Source: Granulicella paludicola (GTDB taxonomy: Bacteria > Acidobacteriota > Terriglobia > Terriglobales > Acidobacteriaceae). Taken from it: a DNA stretch of 64,000 bases. Position numbers and translations under genes: made by a program. The notes under the pieces are model-generated. The model saw nothing but the letters and a program-made list of their open reading frames with translations, ran no database searches and was not told where the DNA came from. The DNA lies in the NCBI RefSeq assembly GCF_025685545.1, contig NZ_JAGSYC010000026.1, forward strand, positions 930,001-994,000. The letters run 5' to 3'. Positions 6,762-15,091 of this stretch are shown here, one piece after another (the first letter of the stretch is position 1; each line of letters opens with the position of its first letter).

Positions 6762-8119
6762 GTGTGGTCTCGGCGGAGTTCTCGACGCTGGAGATTGCCC
6801 ATGCGGCGAAGGCCGCGTCGCGAACGTTGGCTCCGATGGCGGAGGCGAAGCGGAATGCTGCGCTGGAGACCATGGCCGTTGCGATTGAGGCAGCGAGCGC
6901 GGAGCTATACGCGGCCAATGAAGAAGATTTGAAGCTTGCTATCACGCTAAGTGGAGATGAGGCTTTGTCGGCGGCGACGTTGTCGCGCTTGAAGCTCACC
7001 GAAGGCAAGCTGCGCGAGATGATCGAGCAGATTCGATCCGTGGCTACTCTGGCTGATCCGCTGGGGCGAACGCTGGAGTTGGTTGAGCTCGATGATAAGG
7101 ACGCGAACGGCGTCGTTGTTCCCAAGCACGGTCTGCGAATGCAAAAGATCAGTGTGCCGCTGGGTGTGCTGGCGGTGATCTTTGAAGCGAGGCCCGACGC
7201 GGTGACGCAGATTGCGGCGCTGGCATTAAAGTCGGGCAATGCGGTGATTCTGAAGCCAGGGCGGGAGGTGGAGAAGACGGCGACCGCGCTCGTGAAGGTC
7301 TTACGGGCGGCGCTGGTCGCGCAGGGAATCGCCGAGGATGCGATCACACTGCTGATGGGCCGAGAGCGGGTCGGTGAGCTGCTGGCGATGCAGTCGCTGG
7401 TGGATATGGTGATTCCACGCGGATCGAAGCAATTGGTGGAGTTTGTGCAGGCGAACACGCGGATTCCGGTGCTGGGTCATGCCGAGGGGATCTGCCACAT
7501 CTACGTGGATAGCGCAGCCGACCAGGAGCTAGCGCTCCGCGTCATCGATGATGCGAAGACGGATTATCCTGCGGCGTGCAATGCGGTGGAGACGGTGCTG
7601 GTGCACCGATCGATTGCGCATGAATTTCTACCGAAGCTGGAGAGTCGTTTGAATGAGCGGCATGTGACGATGCACGGAGATCGAGCGGTGTGCGCAGCGC
7701 TGGTGCGCGATGTGAATGCGGTGAGCGACTGGCATACAGAATATGGCGATCTCGGGATCTCGGTGGGTGTGGTGCAGTCACTCGATGCGGCGATGGAACA
7801 TATTCATCGGCATGGTTCGCTGCACACGGAGAGCATCATCACGGAGAACGAAGAGGCTGCAGAACGCTTCCTGAGCGAGGTGGATGCCGCGGGCGTGATG
7901 CACAACGCTTCCACACGATTTGCAGACGGTTTCCGCTATGGTTTTGGAGCAGAGGTCGGGGTTTCAACGAGCAAGTTTCATGCACGGGGTCCGGTTGGAC
8001 TTGAAGGGCTGACGACGTACAAATATGTGGTCCGCGGGCATGGACACGTGGCTGGCGATTATCGTGGCGCGCAGGGGCGGGCGTTTACACATCGTCGTGT
8101 CTCGGGTGAGAGCAAGTGA
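6758..8119 (+). CDS. proA: Gamma-glutamyl phosphate reductase
   Basis: ProA reduces gamma-glutamyl phosphate to glutamate semialdehyde with NADPH. The protein has 453 residues, longer than the usual 415-420 through an N-terminal extension and a basic tail. An aldehyde-dehydrogenase-type fold is clear: the conserved PLGVLAVIFEARPD near residue 130, ALKSGNAVILKPGRE, and the catalytic Cys in YPAACNAVETVLVH. The C-terminal FGAEVGVSTSKFHARGPVGL and LTTYKYVVRG are diagnostic. It overlaps proB by 4 bases and tyrA by 4 bases (GTGA at 8116-8119), forming a compact proB-proA-tyrA operon. Confidence 0.97.
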   Translation: MSVVSAEFSTLEIAHAAKAASRTLAPMAEAKRNAALETMAVAIEAASAELYAANEEDLKLAITLSGDEALSAATLSRLKLTEGKLREMIEQIRSVATLADPLGRTLELVELDDKDANGVVVPKHGLRMQKISVPLGVLAVIFEARPDAVTQIAALALKSGNAVILKPGREVEKTATALVKVLRAALVAQGIAEDAITLLMGRERVGELLAMQSLVDMVIPRGSKQLVEFVQANTRIPVLGHAEGICHIYVDSAADQELALRVIDDAKTDYPAACNAVETVLVHRSIAHEFLPKLESRLNERHVTMHGDRAVCAALVRDVNAVSDWHTEYGDLGISVGVVQSLDAAMEHIHRHGSLHTESIITENEEAAERFLSEVDAAGVMHNASTRFADGFRYGFGAEVGVSTSKFHARGPVGLEGLTTYKYVVRGHGHVAGDYRGAQGRAFTHRRVSGESK

Positions 8120-9000
8120 TCCAACGCATCGTCATCGTCGGAACCGGGCTGATCGGTGCGTCGATTGGGCTTGCCCTGAAGGCTGGTCAGTTTAGCGGTG
8201 AGGTGCTGGGATGGGACGCGAGCGCTGCTGAGCTGAACGAAGCGCTTCGGGGCGGGGCTATCGATAAGGCCTTGGAGAGCCGCGCTGCGGTGCTGGCGAC
8301 GAAAGCGGACGTTTATGTGCTGGCGACGCCGGTGCTGCCCATCCTGGACTGGATGGACGCACTGGCATCGGTAACAGGCGACGGGCAGTTGATCACGGAC
8401 GTAGGCAGCACGAAGGGCGAAATTACCCTGCTGGCGGAGACGCTGTTCAGTGGAAGCGGTAAGGCTGCGTTTCTGCCGGGACATCCGATGGCAGGCAAGG
8501 AATCAGGCGGTGCTGCTCTGGCCGAGCCGTCACTGTTCAATGGGGCGACGTGGCTGTTCACTCCGTTCGGGGAAGAGAGTGCGCTGGAACTGGAGTGGCG
8601 TGACCTTGTAACAGGCTTTGGTGCCGTTGCGCGCGATCTCGATCCGGTGCAGCATGATGAGGTCTGCGCGTGGGTTTCGCACCTGCCACAAATGCTGTCG
8701 ACGGCGCTGGCTGCGCTGCTGCAGGATGCGTTCTCGCACGACGCCGAGGGCATGGCTGCGGTGCAGGCGATCGGCGGTCGCGGCTTGCGAGAGACGACGC
8801 GGCTGGGCTCAAGCCCGTATAGCATGTGGCGCGATATCGCGATGACGAACACGAAGCCGATTACGGAGACGCTGCTGGCGCTGGAGCAGCGACTGGCACA
8901 TCTGCGCGAGAATCTGCGGACGCCGGAACTTCGCGAAGAGTTTGCGACGGCGAATCGCTTTCGCAGCAGCAAGCAGGCGAGCGAGAGCTCGATAGCTTGA
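8116..9000 (+). CDS. tyrA: Prephenate dehydrogenase
   Basis: This enzyme oxidatively decarboxylates prephenate to 4-hydroxyphenylpyruvate, the Tyr branch of aromatic synthesis. The GTG start at 8116 overlaps the proA stop. The N-terminal NAD-binding Rossmann motif VGTGLIGASIGLAL spans residues 8-21. VLATPVLPI, DVGSTKGEI and GHPMAGKESGG are typical of TyrA and include the catalytic His region. The helical C-terminal half contains SHLPQMLSTALA and GGRGLRETTRLGSSP. It has 294 residues and no ACT domain, so feedback inhibition would need another route. Its product works downstream of the chorismate mutase encoded 4 kb upstream. Confidence 0.95.
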   Translation: MIQRIVIVGTGLIGASIGLALKAGQFSGEVLGWDASAAELNEALRGGAIDKALESRAAVLATKADVYVLATPVLPILDWMDALASVTGDGQLITDVGSTKGEITLLAETLFSGSGKAAFLPGHPMAGKESGGAALAEPSLFNGATWLFTPFGEESALELEWRDLVTGFGAVARDLDPVQHDEVCAWVSHLPQMLSTALAALLQDAFSHDAEGMAAVQAIGGRGLRETTRLGSSPYSMWRDIAMTNTKPITETLLALEQRLAHLRENLRTPELREEFATANRFRSSKQASESSIA

Positions 9001-9051
9001 GTGCGGCGGCTGTGTCGGTTAGGATTTAGATGTGCATCAGGAGGAAGATAG

Positions 9052-9162
9052 ATGAGTTCGCATGAGAAGCCCAAGACAATTGACCGTTTTTTCCCGTTGA
9101 TCCTGATCGCGATCGGCGCCACGTTTATCTTTACGGTCGCGCTGTTTCATCCAATGCACTAG
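9052..9162 (+). CDS. 36-residue single-pass membrane peptide
   Basis: A short ORF with a strong RBS (CAGGAGGAAGAT, ATG 5 bases later) 51 bases after tyrA. The N-terminal part is charged (SSHEKPKTIDR), followed by one hydrophobic helix (FFPLILIAIGATFIFTVALF, residues 14-33) and HPMH. This is a typical small membrane peptide, topology N-in by the positive-inside rule. Function is unknown. It is probably cotranscribed with tyrA. The excellent RBS and clean hydrophobic segment support reality; conservation in relatives would settle it. Confidence 0.6.
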   Translation: MSSHEKPKTIDRFFPLILIAIGATFIFTVALFHPMH

Positions 9163-9185
9163 ATTCTGGATTCAGGTGGAAGTAG

Positions 9186-9236
9186 AAGGCCCGATTTGAG
9201 GACATCGCTTTGCGGTGGCTCGAAAATCGGGCTTCT
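9186..9236 (+). terminator. Imperfect inverted repeat after the proB-proA-tyrA operon
   Basis: GCCCGATTT at 9189-9197 pairs with AAATCGGGC at 9224-9232, with extra pairing of flanking GAA and TTC and a partly paired interior. It lies 25 bases after the small membrane peptide and ends in TTCTCTGTT. It is a reasonable operon terminator. Confidence 0.45.
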
Positions 9237-9337
9237 CTGTTCGCGTGGCAGGTGGATCGCGCTGGCATGCGACTTCGATCTCGGATTTGCGCATCCTAAT
9301 GACTGCGTCTGATAGCTACGGGCGACGGGAGAGTGCG

Positions 9338-9844
9338 ATGAAGAAGATTTTGCTGGCGGTAGTGGCTGTAGTCGGAGTGGGGACTGCGCTCACGGTAACA
9401 ACGGGTGGGGTGATGGCTGCGGGTTCGGCTTCGGACGCGGACAAGGCGTTTGTCGGCAAGGTTTCGCAGGGCGGAGCCTATGAAGTTGAAGCCGGAAAAG
9501 TCGCGGCAATGCGCGGGACGACGCCATTTATTCGCGATTTTGGTGTGATGGAGACGCATGATCACATGGGCGTTGGTGCCGGCTTGAAGAAGGCGGCTGC
9601 TGAGACAGGTGTGCCAATTGCGCCGGGGTTGAATGCTGAGTTTTCAGCGCGGCTGGCAAAGTTGAAGAGCGTGCCTGCGGACAAGTTCGACTCGTTCTAT
9701 CTGGATGACATGAAGCAGATCCATAACAAGGACGAAGGCTTGTTTCTGCAGGAATCGAAGGAAGGCACGGATCCTTACAAGGAGTTCTGCCATCAGACGG
9801 CGGTGCTGGTGAAGGCGCATCTTGGTTGGCTGAACACTATGTAA
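9338..9844 (+). CDS. DUF4142 secreted protein
   Basis: A 168-residue protein with an N-terminal signal peptide (MKKILLAVVAVVGVG... cleavage near VMAAG) followed by a DUF4142 four-helix, ferritin-like domain. Family signs are DKAFVGKVSQGGAYEVEAGKVAA near the start of the mature protein, FIRDFGVMETHDHM, and LDDMKQIHNKDEGLFLQE. Acidobacteria and proteobacteria often carry several periplasmic copies; their role is unknown. The start is chosen at the ATG with GGGAGAG upstream because it alone gives a normal signal peptide; a longer reading from 9215 is not convincing. A strong hairpin follows. Confidence 0.88.
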   Translation: MKKILLAVVAVVGVGTALTVTTGGVMAAGSASDADKAFVGKVSQGGAYEVEAGKVAAMRGTTPFIRDFGVMETHDHMGVGAGLKKAAAETGVPIAPGLNAEFSARLAKLKSVPADKFDSFYLDDMKQIHNKDEGLFLQESKEGTDPYKEFCHQTAVLVKAHLGWLNTM

Positions 9845-9880
9845 GGTGGAAATCAAACAGTAGTGATGAGACGGAATGGC

Positions 9881-9917
9881 AAACGCCGCAGCATTGACAT
9901 CGATGGCTGCGGCGTTT
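9881..9917. terminator. Strong hairpin between the convergent DUF4142 and obgE genes
   Basis: AAACGCCGCAGC (9881-9892) pairs perfectly over 12 bp with GCTGCGGCGTTT (9906-9917), loop 13 bases. Because the arms end in A/T runs on both sides it can act for both convergent genes. Confidence 0.75.
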
Positions 9918-9936
9918 CGATTTGCTGCTGTGGTGT

Positions 9937-11082
9937 TCAACCTCGGCGTTTGGCGCTGGGGGCTGGCGGTGGGTAATTGGCCTTGCGCTTGGGCGCTTTT
10001 TCGATCGCGGGCTCTGGTTTGGTGACCGCAGCTGGATCAATGGTGCGGTGGAGTTCTACGGCATCAGCGAGAGCGAACTTCAGCTTTTCGAGACCTTCTC
10101 CGGTGACAGAAGAGATTTGAAAGAACGGCAGCTTCTTGCGCTTGGCGAAGGCTGTCAGCTTCTTGAGCTTTTCGGGATTGGCCGAGTCGATCTTCGAGGC
10201 AACGAGGATAGTCGGCTTCGCGGCGAGAGCCGGGTCGAAGGACTTCAGCTCTTCGGTGATGACCTTGTAGTTCTCAACGGGGTCGGCGGTTTCACCTGGG
10301 GCGAGGTTCTCCTCGGCGGTGATCGCGGTGTCGGAGACGTCGACGAGATGGCAAAGCACGCTGGTGCGTTCGATGTGTTTGAGGAACTGGATGCCCAGGC
10401 CCGCGCCGAGGTGGGCACCTTCGATGAGTCCAGGCATGTCCGCGACGGTAAAGGAGCGCTCGAAGGGGGCGTCGCCGATCTGCACTACGCCGAGATTCGG
10501 TTCGAGGGTAGTGAAGGCGTAGTTGGCGATCTTTGGCTTCGCGGCGGAGAGGCGGGAGATCAAAGTCGACTTGCCGATGTTGGGGAAGCCGACGAGACCG
10601 ACGTCGGCGAGCAGGCGCAGTTCGAGGCGATAATTCTTGGCCTCGCCTGCGCGACCGAGTTCGTGCTCGCGCGGCGCTTGATGCGTCGATGTAGCAAAGT
10701 GCTGGTTGCCGCGACCACCGCGGCCACCGCGAGCGATAACGATCTCGTCATTGGGGCGAGCGAAGTCGTGAATCAATTCGCCTGTGTCGTCGTCATAGAG
10801 CAGCGTGCCGACAGGAACTTTTAGCGTGAGGTGCTCACCAGCAGCTCCGGACATATTGGAACCCAGGCCGTGGCCGCCGCGCTGCGACTTCCATTCCGGG
10901 TTGAAGCGGAAGTGAACGAGGGTGTTGTGGGAGAGCGACGACTGCATGAGGATGTCGCCGCCATGACCGCCATCCCCACCGGAGGGACCTCCGCGGGGTA
11001 CAAACTTTTCGCGTCGGAAGGCCATGGCGCCATTGCCACCGTCGCCAGCCTTGATGCGGATTCGTGCTTCATCGATAAACAT
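9937..11082 (-). CDS. obgE: GTPase ObgE/CgtA
   Basis: Obg is an essential GTPase acting in large-subunit ribosome maturation and stress signalling. The start [18 protein letters not shown] is chosen for its match to the family and a GAGG 5 bases upstream. Residues 1-158 are the glycine-rich Obg fold ([24 protein letters not shown]). The G domain follows: G1 GFPNIGKS at 165-172, switch FTTLEPN, and G3 DMPG at 215-218. The base-specificity motif reads ASKID, a variant of NKxD with Ser in place of Asn. The 381-residue protein ends in a Lys/Pro-rich tail instead of a full OCT domain. Confidence 0.96.
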   Translation of the reverse strand: MFIDEARIRIKAGDGGNGAMAFRREKFVPRGGPSGGDGGHGGDILMQSSLSHNTLVHFRFNPEWKSQRGGHGLGSNMSGAAGEHLTLKVPVGTLLYDDDTGELIHDFARPNDEIVIARGGRGGRGNQHFATSTHQAPREHELGRAGEAKNYRLELRLLADVGLVGFPNIGKSTLISRLSAAKPKIANYAFTTLEPNLGVVQIGDAPFERSFTVADMPGLIEGAHLGAGLGIQFLKHIERTSVLCHLVDVSDTAITAEENLAPGETADPVENYKVITEELKSFDPALAAKPTILVASKIDSANPEKLKKLTAFAKRKKLPFFQISSVTGEGLEKLKFALADAVELHRTIDPAAVTKPEPAIEKAPKRKANYPPPAPSAKRRG

Positions 11083-11293
11083 AAGTGCCTCAAAGGTCGA
11101 GGCATGAGGAGCCTCGACAGAGGGCTGCAGCGAGGAAATCGCCAGCCCATTCAAAGTTTTGGGCGCGAGAGTTCGCGCACACTGTTTTAAGTGTACAGAC
11201 TGCGTGAAGAATCATGGGGATGCGCGATATTCAAGGACTATTCACGAAGTGGCCTCATCCAGTTCACGAAAACAGCAATGAATTTGAGGTTTC

Positions 11294-11379
11294 GGCTGAT
11301 AGACTGGGTGCATAACCAGTCAAAGAGCCTGCCGTACAGCCCAGCAAGGACGCTGGGACGACTGTAGATCGAGGCAGGC
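11294..11379 (+). ncRNA. Candidate structured leader RNA upstream of a TonB-receptor gene
   Basis: Two adjacent helical elements can be drawn. Element 1: GGCT (11294-11297) with AGCC (11326-11329), a GATA/AAAG internal loop, then GACTGG (11302-11307) with CCAGTC (11316-11321). Element 2: GCCTGCC (11327-11333) with GGCAGGC (11373-11379), TACAG (11335-11339) with CTGTA (11362-11366), and CCCAGC (11340-11345) with GCTGGG (11352-11357). All named arms are perfect complements. Elements 1 and 2 compete for 11327-11329, which could be a switch. The layout loosely recalls a c-di-GMP-I aptamer but lacks its conserved bases. The remaining noncoding parts of 11083-11491 show nothing else clear. Confidence 0.4.
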
Positions 11380-11491
11380 CAGATCAGCGATCGTGGCACC
11401 GAGACCGCTCCGGGCCGCAGGTCAAGCACCGGACCCGAGTGACACCACACGATACGCCATGCAACCAGTACGGAAACTTCAGGAGACACAC

Positions 11492-14400
11492 ATGACGCGG
11501 ACTCAAACCTTCCGAAAGGCGGTTCTGTTGTCAGCAGCAGCACTGCTGACCGGCTCAGCTTTTGCCCAGTCGACGACGCAGGGTGCCATTTCAGGTACCG
11601 TCAGTGACGTGACCGGCGCTGCTGTTCCCAGCGCCTCGATCACGATTCATAACGATGGCACCAACGCCGAAAAGAAGCTCACCGCAGACGCGAGCGGCAA
11701 CTTTACCGCCCCGCTGGTGGAGCCCGGTGCCTATACGGTCACGATCGAAGCTGCGGGCTTCGGTAAGGAAGTGGATAAGTCCGTTCTGGTGCAGGTCGGC
11801 CAGGCGACCACGCTGATGCCTAAGCTGGCTGCGGGTAGCACGGAGACGACGGTTAGCATCTCCGCCGATGCGGCAACGCTGAACTTCGAGAGCCCGGATG
11901 TTTCGTCCGTCGTTCCGCGCCAGGCAATCGACAATATTCCCGTAGCGAACCGCCGTTGGTCGGCTCTCGCGCTGACGACGCCCGGCGTCGTTGCCGATTC
12001 GAGCGGCTTCGGTCTGGTGAGCATCCGCGGTATGAGCACGCTGATGAACAACGTCGAGATCGACGGTGCGGACGATAACGACGCGTACTTCTCGGAAGAG
12101 CGCGGCCGTACCCGTGCAGCGTACTCGACCTCAGAGAACGCAGTCCAGGAGTTTGAGATCAACACCGGTGTGTACTCGGCGCAGTATGGACGCGCCGCCG
12201 GCGGCGTCATCAACTCGGTCACCAAGAGCGGCACGAACACGCTGCATGGCGAACTGTTCTTCAACGACCTGGATCGCGGCTTCGGTGCGTATGTTCCGGG
12301 ATCGGTCAGCCCGACGGGCACTCCGCTGAAGCCCAAGGATTTGCGCAAGATCTACGGCGGCACCATTGGCGGCGCGATTCTGAAGGACAAGCTGTTCTGG
12401 ATGTACACCTATGATCAGGCAACGCACATCTTTCCGGCGATCGCGAAGGCTGCCAGCTATGGCAATGCGAACACGGTGGGTGGTTTCCTCGAACAGCCGG
12501 ATGCTACGGTGACCAGCTGTACGGCGGCGGCGACGAACGGTGCGGTAACGGTTACTGGCGCAACGAACCACGCGACACTTGACGCGCAGGTGTGTGCCCT
12601 GGCTTACCGCCTTGGCTACGCCCCAACACTGGGAGCAGCGGCTTCTGCGGCTGCCTACACGCAGGCTGTGAATGCATATAACGCTGCTATCAGCGGTACA
12701 GGTGGACTGACGTCGGACCTGGGCAACGTGCCCCGTATCGGCGATCAGGAGATCAACACGCCGAAGCTGGACTACCAGATCAATAGCAAGGAGCGGGTGA
12801 GCTTCCTATACCATCGCCTTCGTTGGGATTCGCCCGGCGGTGTGCAGACGGCCAGCGCGCTGGCGTACGCCGTTGACTCGTTCGGCAACGATTTCGTGAA
12901 GCTCGATTATGGCCTCACTAAGCTCGAGAGCACGTTGACGAGCAGCATCAGCAACGAGGTGCTGTACCAGTACAGCCGCGAGTTGCTGGATGAGACGCAG
13001 CAGCCGCAGAGCGCCTACACTAAGAACAACCTCACGTCCGCTGCAGGCACCGTCCCCTACATCGGTCTGGATACGTCGATCGGCTTCAATCTCGGCGCTC
13101 CATACTACGGCTATCGTCCAGCGTACCCTGATGAACGCAAGTGGCAGGTCGAGGACATCCTGTACTACAACCTGCACAATCACAGCCTGCGCTTTGGCGG
13201 CGATATTCTGCACAACATCGACCTGACCAACCAGCAGCCCTACTACTACGGCTACTACAACTACACGACACTGCCGAACTACGTCAGCGATCTGTTGACG
13301 AAGGCGACCGGCGCGCAGAGCTGTAACTCGGCAGGTACGGGTGTCGGCGGCAGCGCGACGGGCGGCACCACGGGTTGCTACTCGTATGCCTACCAGGACT
13401 TTGGAGCCACGAAGTTTTCGGCTGCAACGTTCGATTACGCTGGCTTCGTCCAGGACAACTGGAAGGTATCCCCTCGCCTGACGCTGGAGCTTGGCGTGCG
13501 CTACGACTATGAAAAGCTTCCGATGGTCTCGAGTGCACTGACGACGGCGGTGAGCTTCTTCACGCCGTATGCAGCTCTGAACAATCACCCGAGCGACAAG
13601 AACAACGTCGGTCCGCGTATTGGATTTGCATATGACGTATTCGGCAGCGGCCAGACGGTGCTGCGTGGCGGCTACGGTCTGTACTATGGCCGCGTCCTGA
13701 ACGGTACGATCATGAGCACGATCTTCGGCACGGGCAGCCCGAACGGCCAGTTCCAGACGGCGCAGACCGCTCCGACAGCGACAGGCGCTCCGCGCTTCCC
13801 GAATGCGTTTGCATCGGCCAGCACCATTACGCCTTCGTCGTACTACTTTGCTCCGAACCTTCAGAACCCTTCGGTGCAGGAGATGACGCTGAGCGTGCAG
13901 CAGGCGCTGGGCAAGGGAACCGTATTGCAGATTGATTACCTGGGAGCACTCGGCCGCACGTTGCCGAACTTCCTCGACACGAACCTTGCACCGGCGCAGA
14001 CGACCGCGACGGTAACAGTGGGTGCTCCGACGAGTGCTGCGGCTGGCTCCGGCCCGCTGCCGGTGGGCACAACCTACCAGGTGCCGGTCTTCGCGACCTG
14101 CACGGCAAGTGCTACCTGCCTGCACCCCACGGGCTACCTGAATCCGAACTTCACCAACATCACCGAGGTGATCAGCAACATCAACTCGAACTACAACGCG
14201 CTGAGCTTCGACATCAGCAACCGTGGCATCCACGGGTTCGTGTTCGATGCGAACTACACCTGGTCGCATGCTCTTGACTACAACCAGAACGCATCAGCTG
14301 CAACCAACACGAACAACTGGCTGGACCCGTACGGCAATCCCCGCCAGAACTACGGCACCTCGCAGTTCAACGTGGGCAACCGCTTTGTGGGCTATGTGCT

Positions 14401-14896
14401 GTACACATTCCCAGGTGTTCGCGATGGCAACTGGCTGAAGTATGTAGCCAATGGCTGGAGCATCAACGACACGTTCCAGATGCAGAATGGTCTTCCGTAC
14501 ACTTCGACTCTGAGCAGCGGAAAGCCAATTTCCACTGCTTTGAACTCGACGTGGAACGGAGCTCCGCAGAACGTGGCGTTCCTGCCGGTGATCGGCCTGA
14601 ATACCAATCAGGTACCGCGTGCGATTGTGGACGATGTTCGCGTTCAGAAGTCGTTCCCGATCAAGGACCGTGCGCATCTGGAGTTGAGTGCGGATATGTA
14701 TAACGCGGCTAACCATGAGAACTTCAGCACGTCGGACTTCAGTGCGGCGGAGTACAAGTTCTCCTCAACGGGCGTTCTTGCGTATCAGTCGAAGACGGCG
14801 CCGTCGGTTGGCTTTGCATCGCACAGCACTGCGAACGACAGCGGATTCCTTTATATTCCGCGTGAGTTCCAGATCATGGCTCGTCTGCAGTTCTAA
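11492..14896 (+). CDS. TonB-dependent receptor with carboxypeptidase-regulatory N-domain (Oar-like)
   Basis: A 1134-residue outer-membrane receptor. The ATG at 11492 has GGAG 7 bases upstream and gives a clear signal peptide (TFRKAVLLSAAALLTGSAFA, cleavage before QST). Residues about 30-110 form the carboxypeptidase regulatory-like beta-sandwich (GAISGTVSDVTGAAVPSASI). The plug follows, with LVSIRGMSTLMNNVEIDGAD and YSAQYGRAAGGVINSVTKSG. A large barrel ends in an aromatic-rich strand (EFQIMARLQF, terminal Phe). In Acidobacteria such proteins are annotated as TonB receptors or Oar homologues for large substrates; the ligand is unknown. It has a long structured leader upstream and its own terminator. 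Confidence 0.92.
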   Translation: MTRTQTFRKAVLLSAAALLTGSAFAQSTTQGAISGTVSDVTGAAVPSASITIHNDGTNAEKKLTADASGNFTAPLVEPGAYTVTIEAAGFGKEVDKSVLVQVGQATTLMPKLAAGSTETTVSISADAATLNFESPDVSSVVPRQAIDNIPVANRRWSALALTTPGVVADSSGFGLVSIRGMSTLMNNVEIDGADDNDAYFSEERGRTRAAYSTSENAVQEFEINTGVYSAQYGRAAGGVINSVTKSGTNTLHGELFFNDLDRGFGAYVPGSVSPTGTPLKPKDLRKIYGGTIGGAILKDKLFWMYTYDQATHIFPAIAKAASYGNANTVGGFLEQPDATVTSCTAAATNGAVTVTGATNHATLDAQVCALAYRLGYAPTLGAAASAAAYTQAVNAYNAAISGTGGLTSDLGNVPRIGDQEINTPKLDYQINSKERVSFLYHRLRWDSPGGVQTASALAYAVDSFGNDFVKLDYGLTKLESTLTSSISNEVLYQYSRELLDETQQPQSAYTKNNLTSAAGTVPYIGLDTSIGFNLGAPYYGYRPAYPDERKWQVEDILYYNLHNHSLRFGGDILHNIDLTNQQPYYYGYYNYTTLPNYVSDLLTKATGAQSCNSAGTGVGGSATGGTTGCYSYAYQDFGATKFSAATFDYAGFVQDNWKVSPRLTLELGVRYDYEKLPMVSSALTTAVSFFTPYAALNNHPSDKNNVGPRIGFAYDVFGSGQTVLRGGYGLYYGRVLNGTIMSTIFGTGSPNGQFQTAQTAPTATGAPRFPNAFASASTITPSSYYFAPNLQNPSVQEMTLSVQQALGKGTVLQIDYLGALGRTLPNFLDTNLAPAQTTATVTVGAPTSAAAGSGPLPVGTTYQVPVFATCTASATCLHPTGYLNPNFTNITEVISNINSNYNALSFDISNRGIHGFVFDANYTWSHALDYNQNASAATNTNNWLDPYGNPRQNYGTSQFNVGNRFVGYVLYTFPGVRDGNWLKYVANGWSINDTFQMQNGLPYTSTLSSGKPISTALNSTWNGAPQNVAFLPVIGLNTNQVPRAIVDDVRVQKSFPIKDRAHLELSADMYNAANHENFSTSDFSAAEYKFSSTGVLAYQSKTAPSVGFASHSTANDSGFLYIPREFQIMARLQF

Positions 14897-14917
14897 CCGA
14901 ATCGTAAAAATAGCTGG

Positions 14918-14955
14918 AAGGGTGGTGGCTTCGGCTGCCACCCTTTCTGTTTGTG
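14918..14955 (+). terminator. Rho-independent terminator of the first TonB-receptor gene
   Basis: AAGGGTGG (14918-14925) pairs with CCACCCTT (14938-14945), extended by four more pairs including two G-U, around a TTCG loop; TCTGTTTGT follows. Confidence 0.85.
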
Positions 14956-15091
14956 CCTAACGAAAAGTCTTCCCAAAGCGGCTGGAGTTCGTTAGGCTGC
15001 GAGGACACGCAAACTGTTGTTGGATGTTGACTCCTGCTGGAACGAGGAGCCCCGGCCTACCTTTCATCTCTCCGGGGCGGAGTGAAGACGA

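Noticed and set aside
9922-10824. 300-codon frame opposite obgE
   Set aside because: It is the complement of a highly conserved GTPase gene; no family features.
11294-11379. Assignment of the leader helices to a c-di-GMP-I or cobalamin riboswitch
   Set aside because: The conserved GCAAA/CGCAAAGCC or cobalamin core bases are not present, only a similar helix layout.
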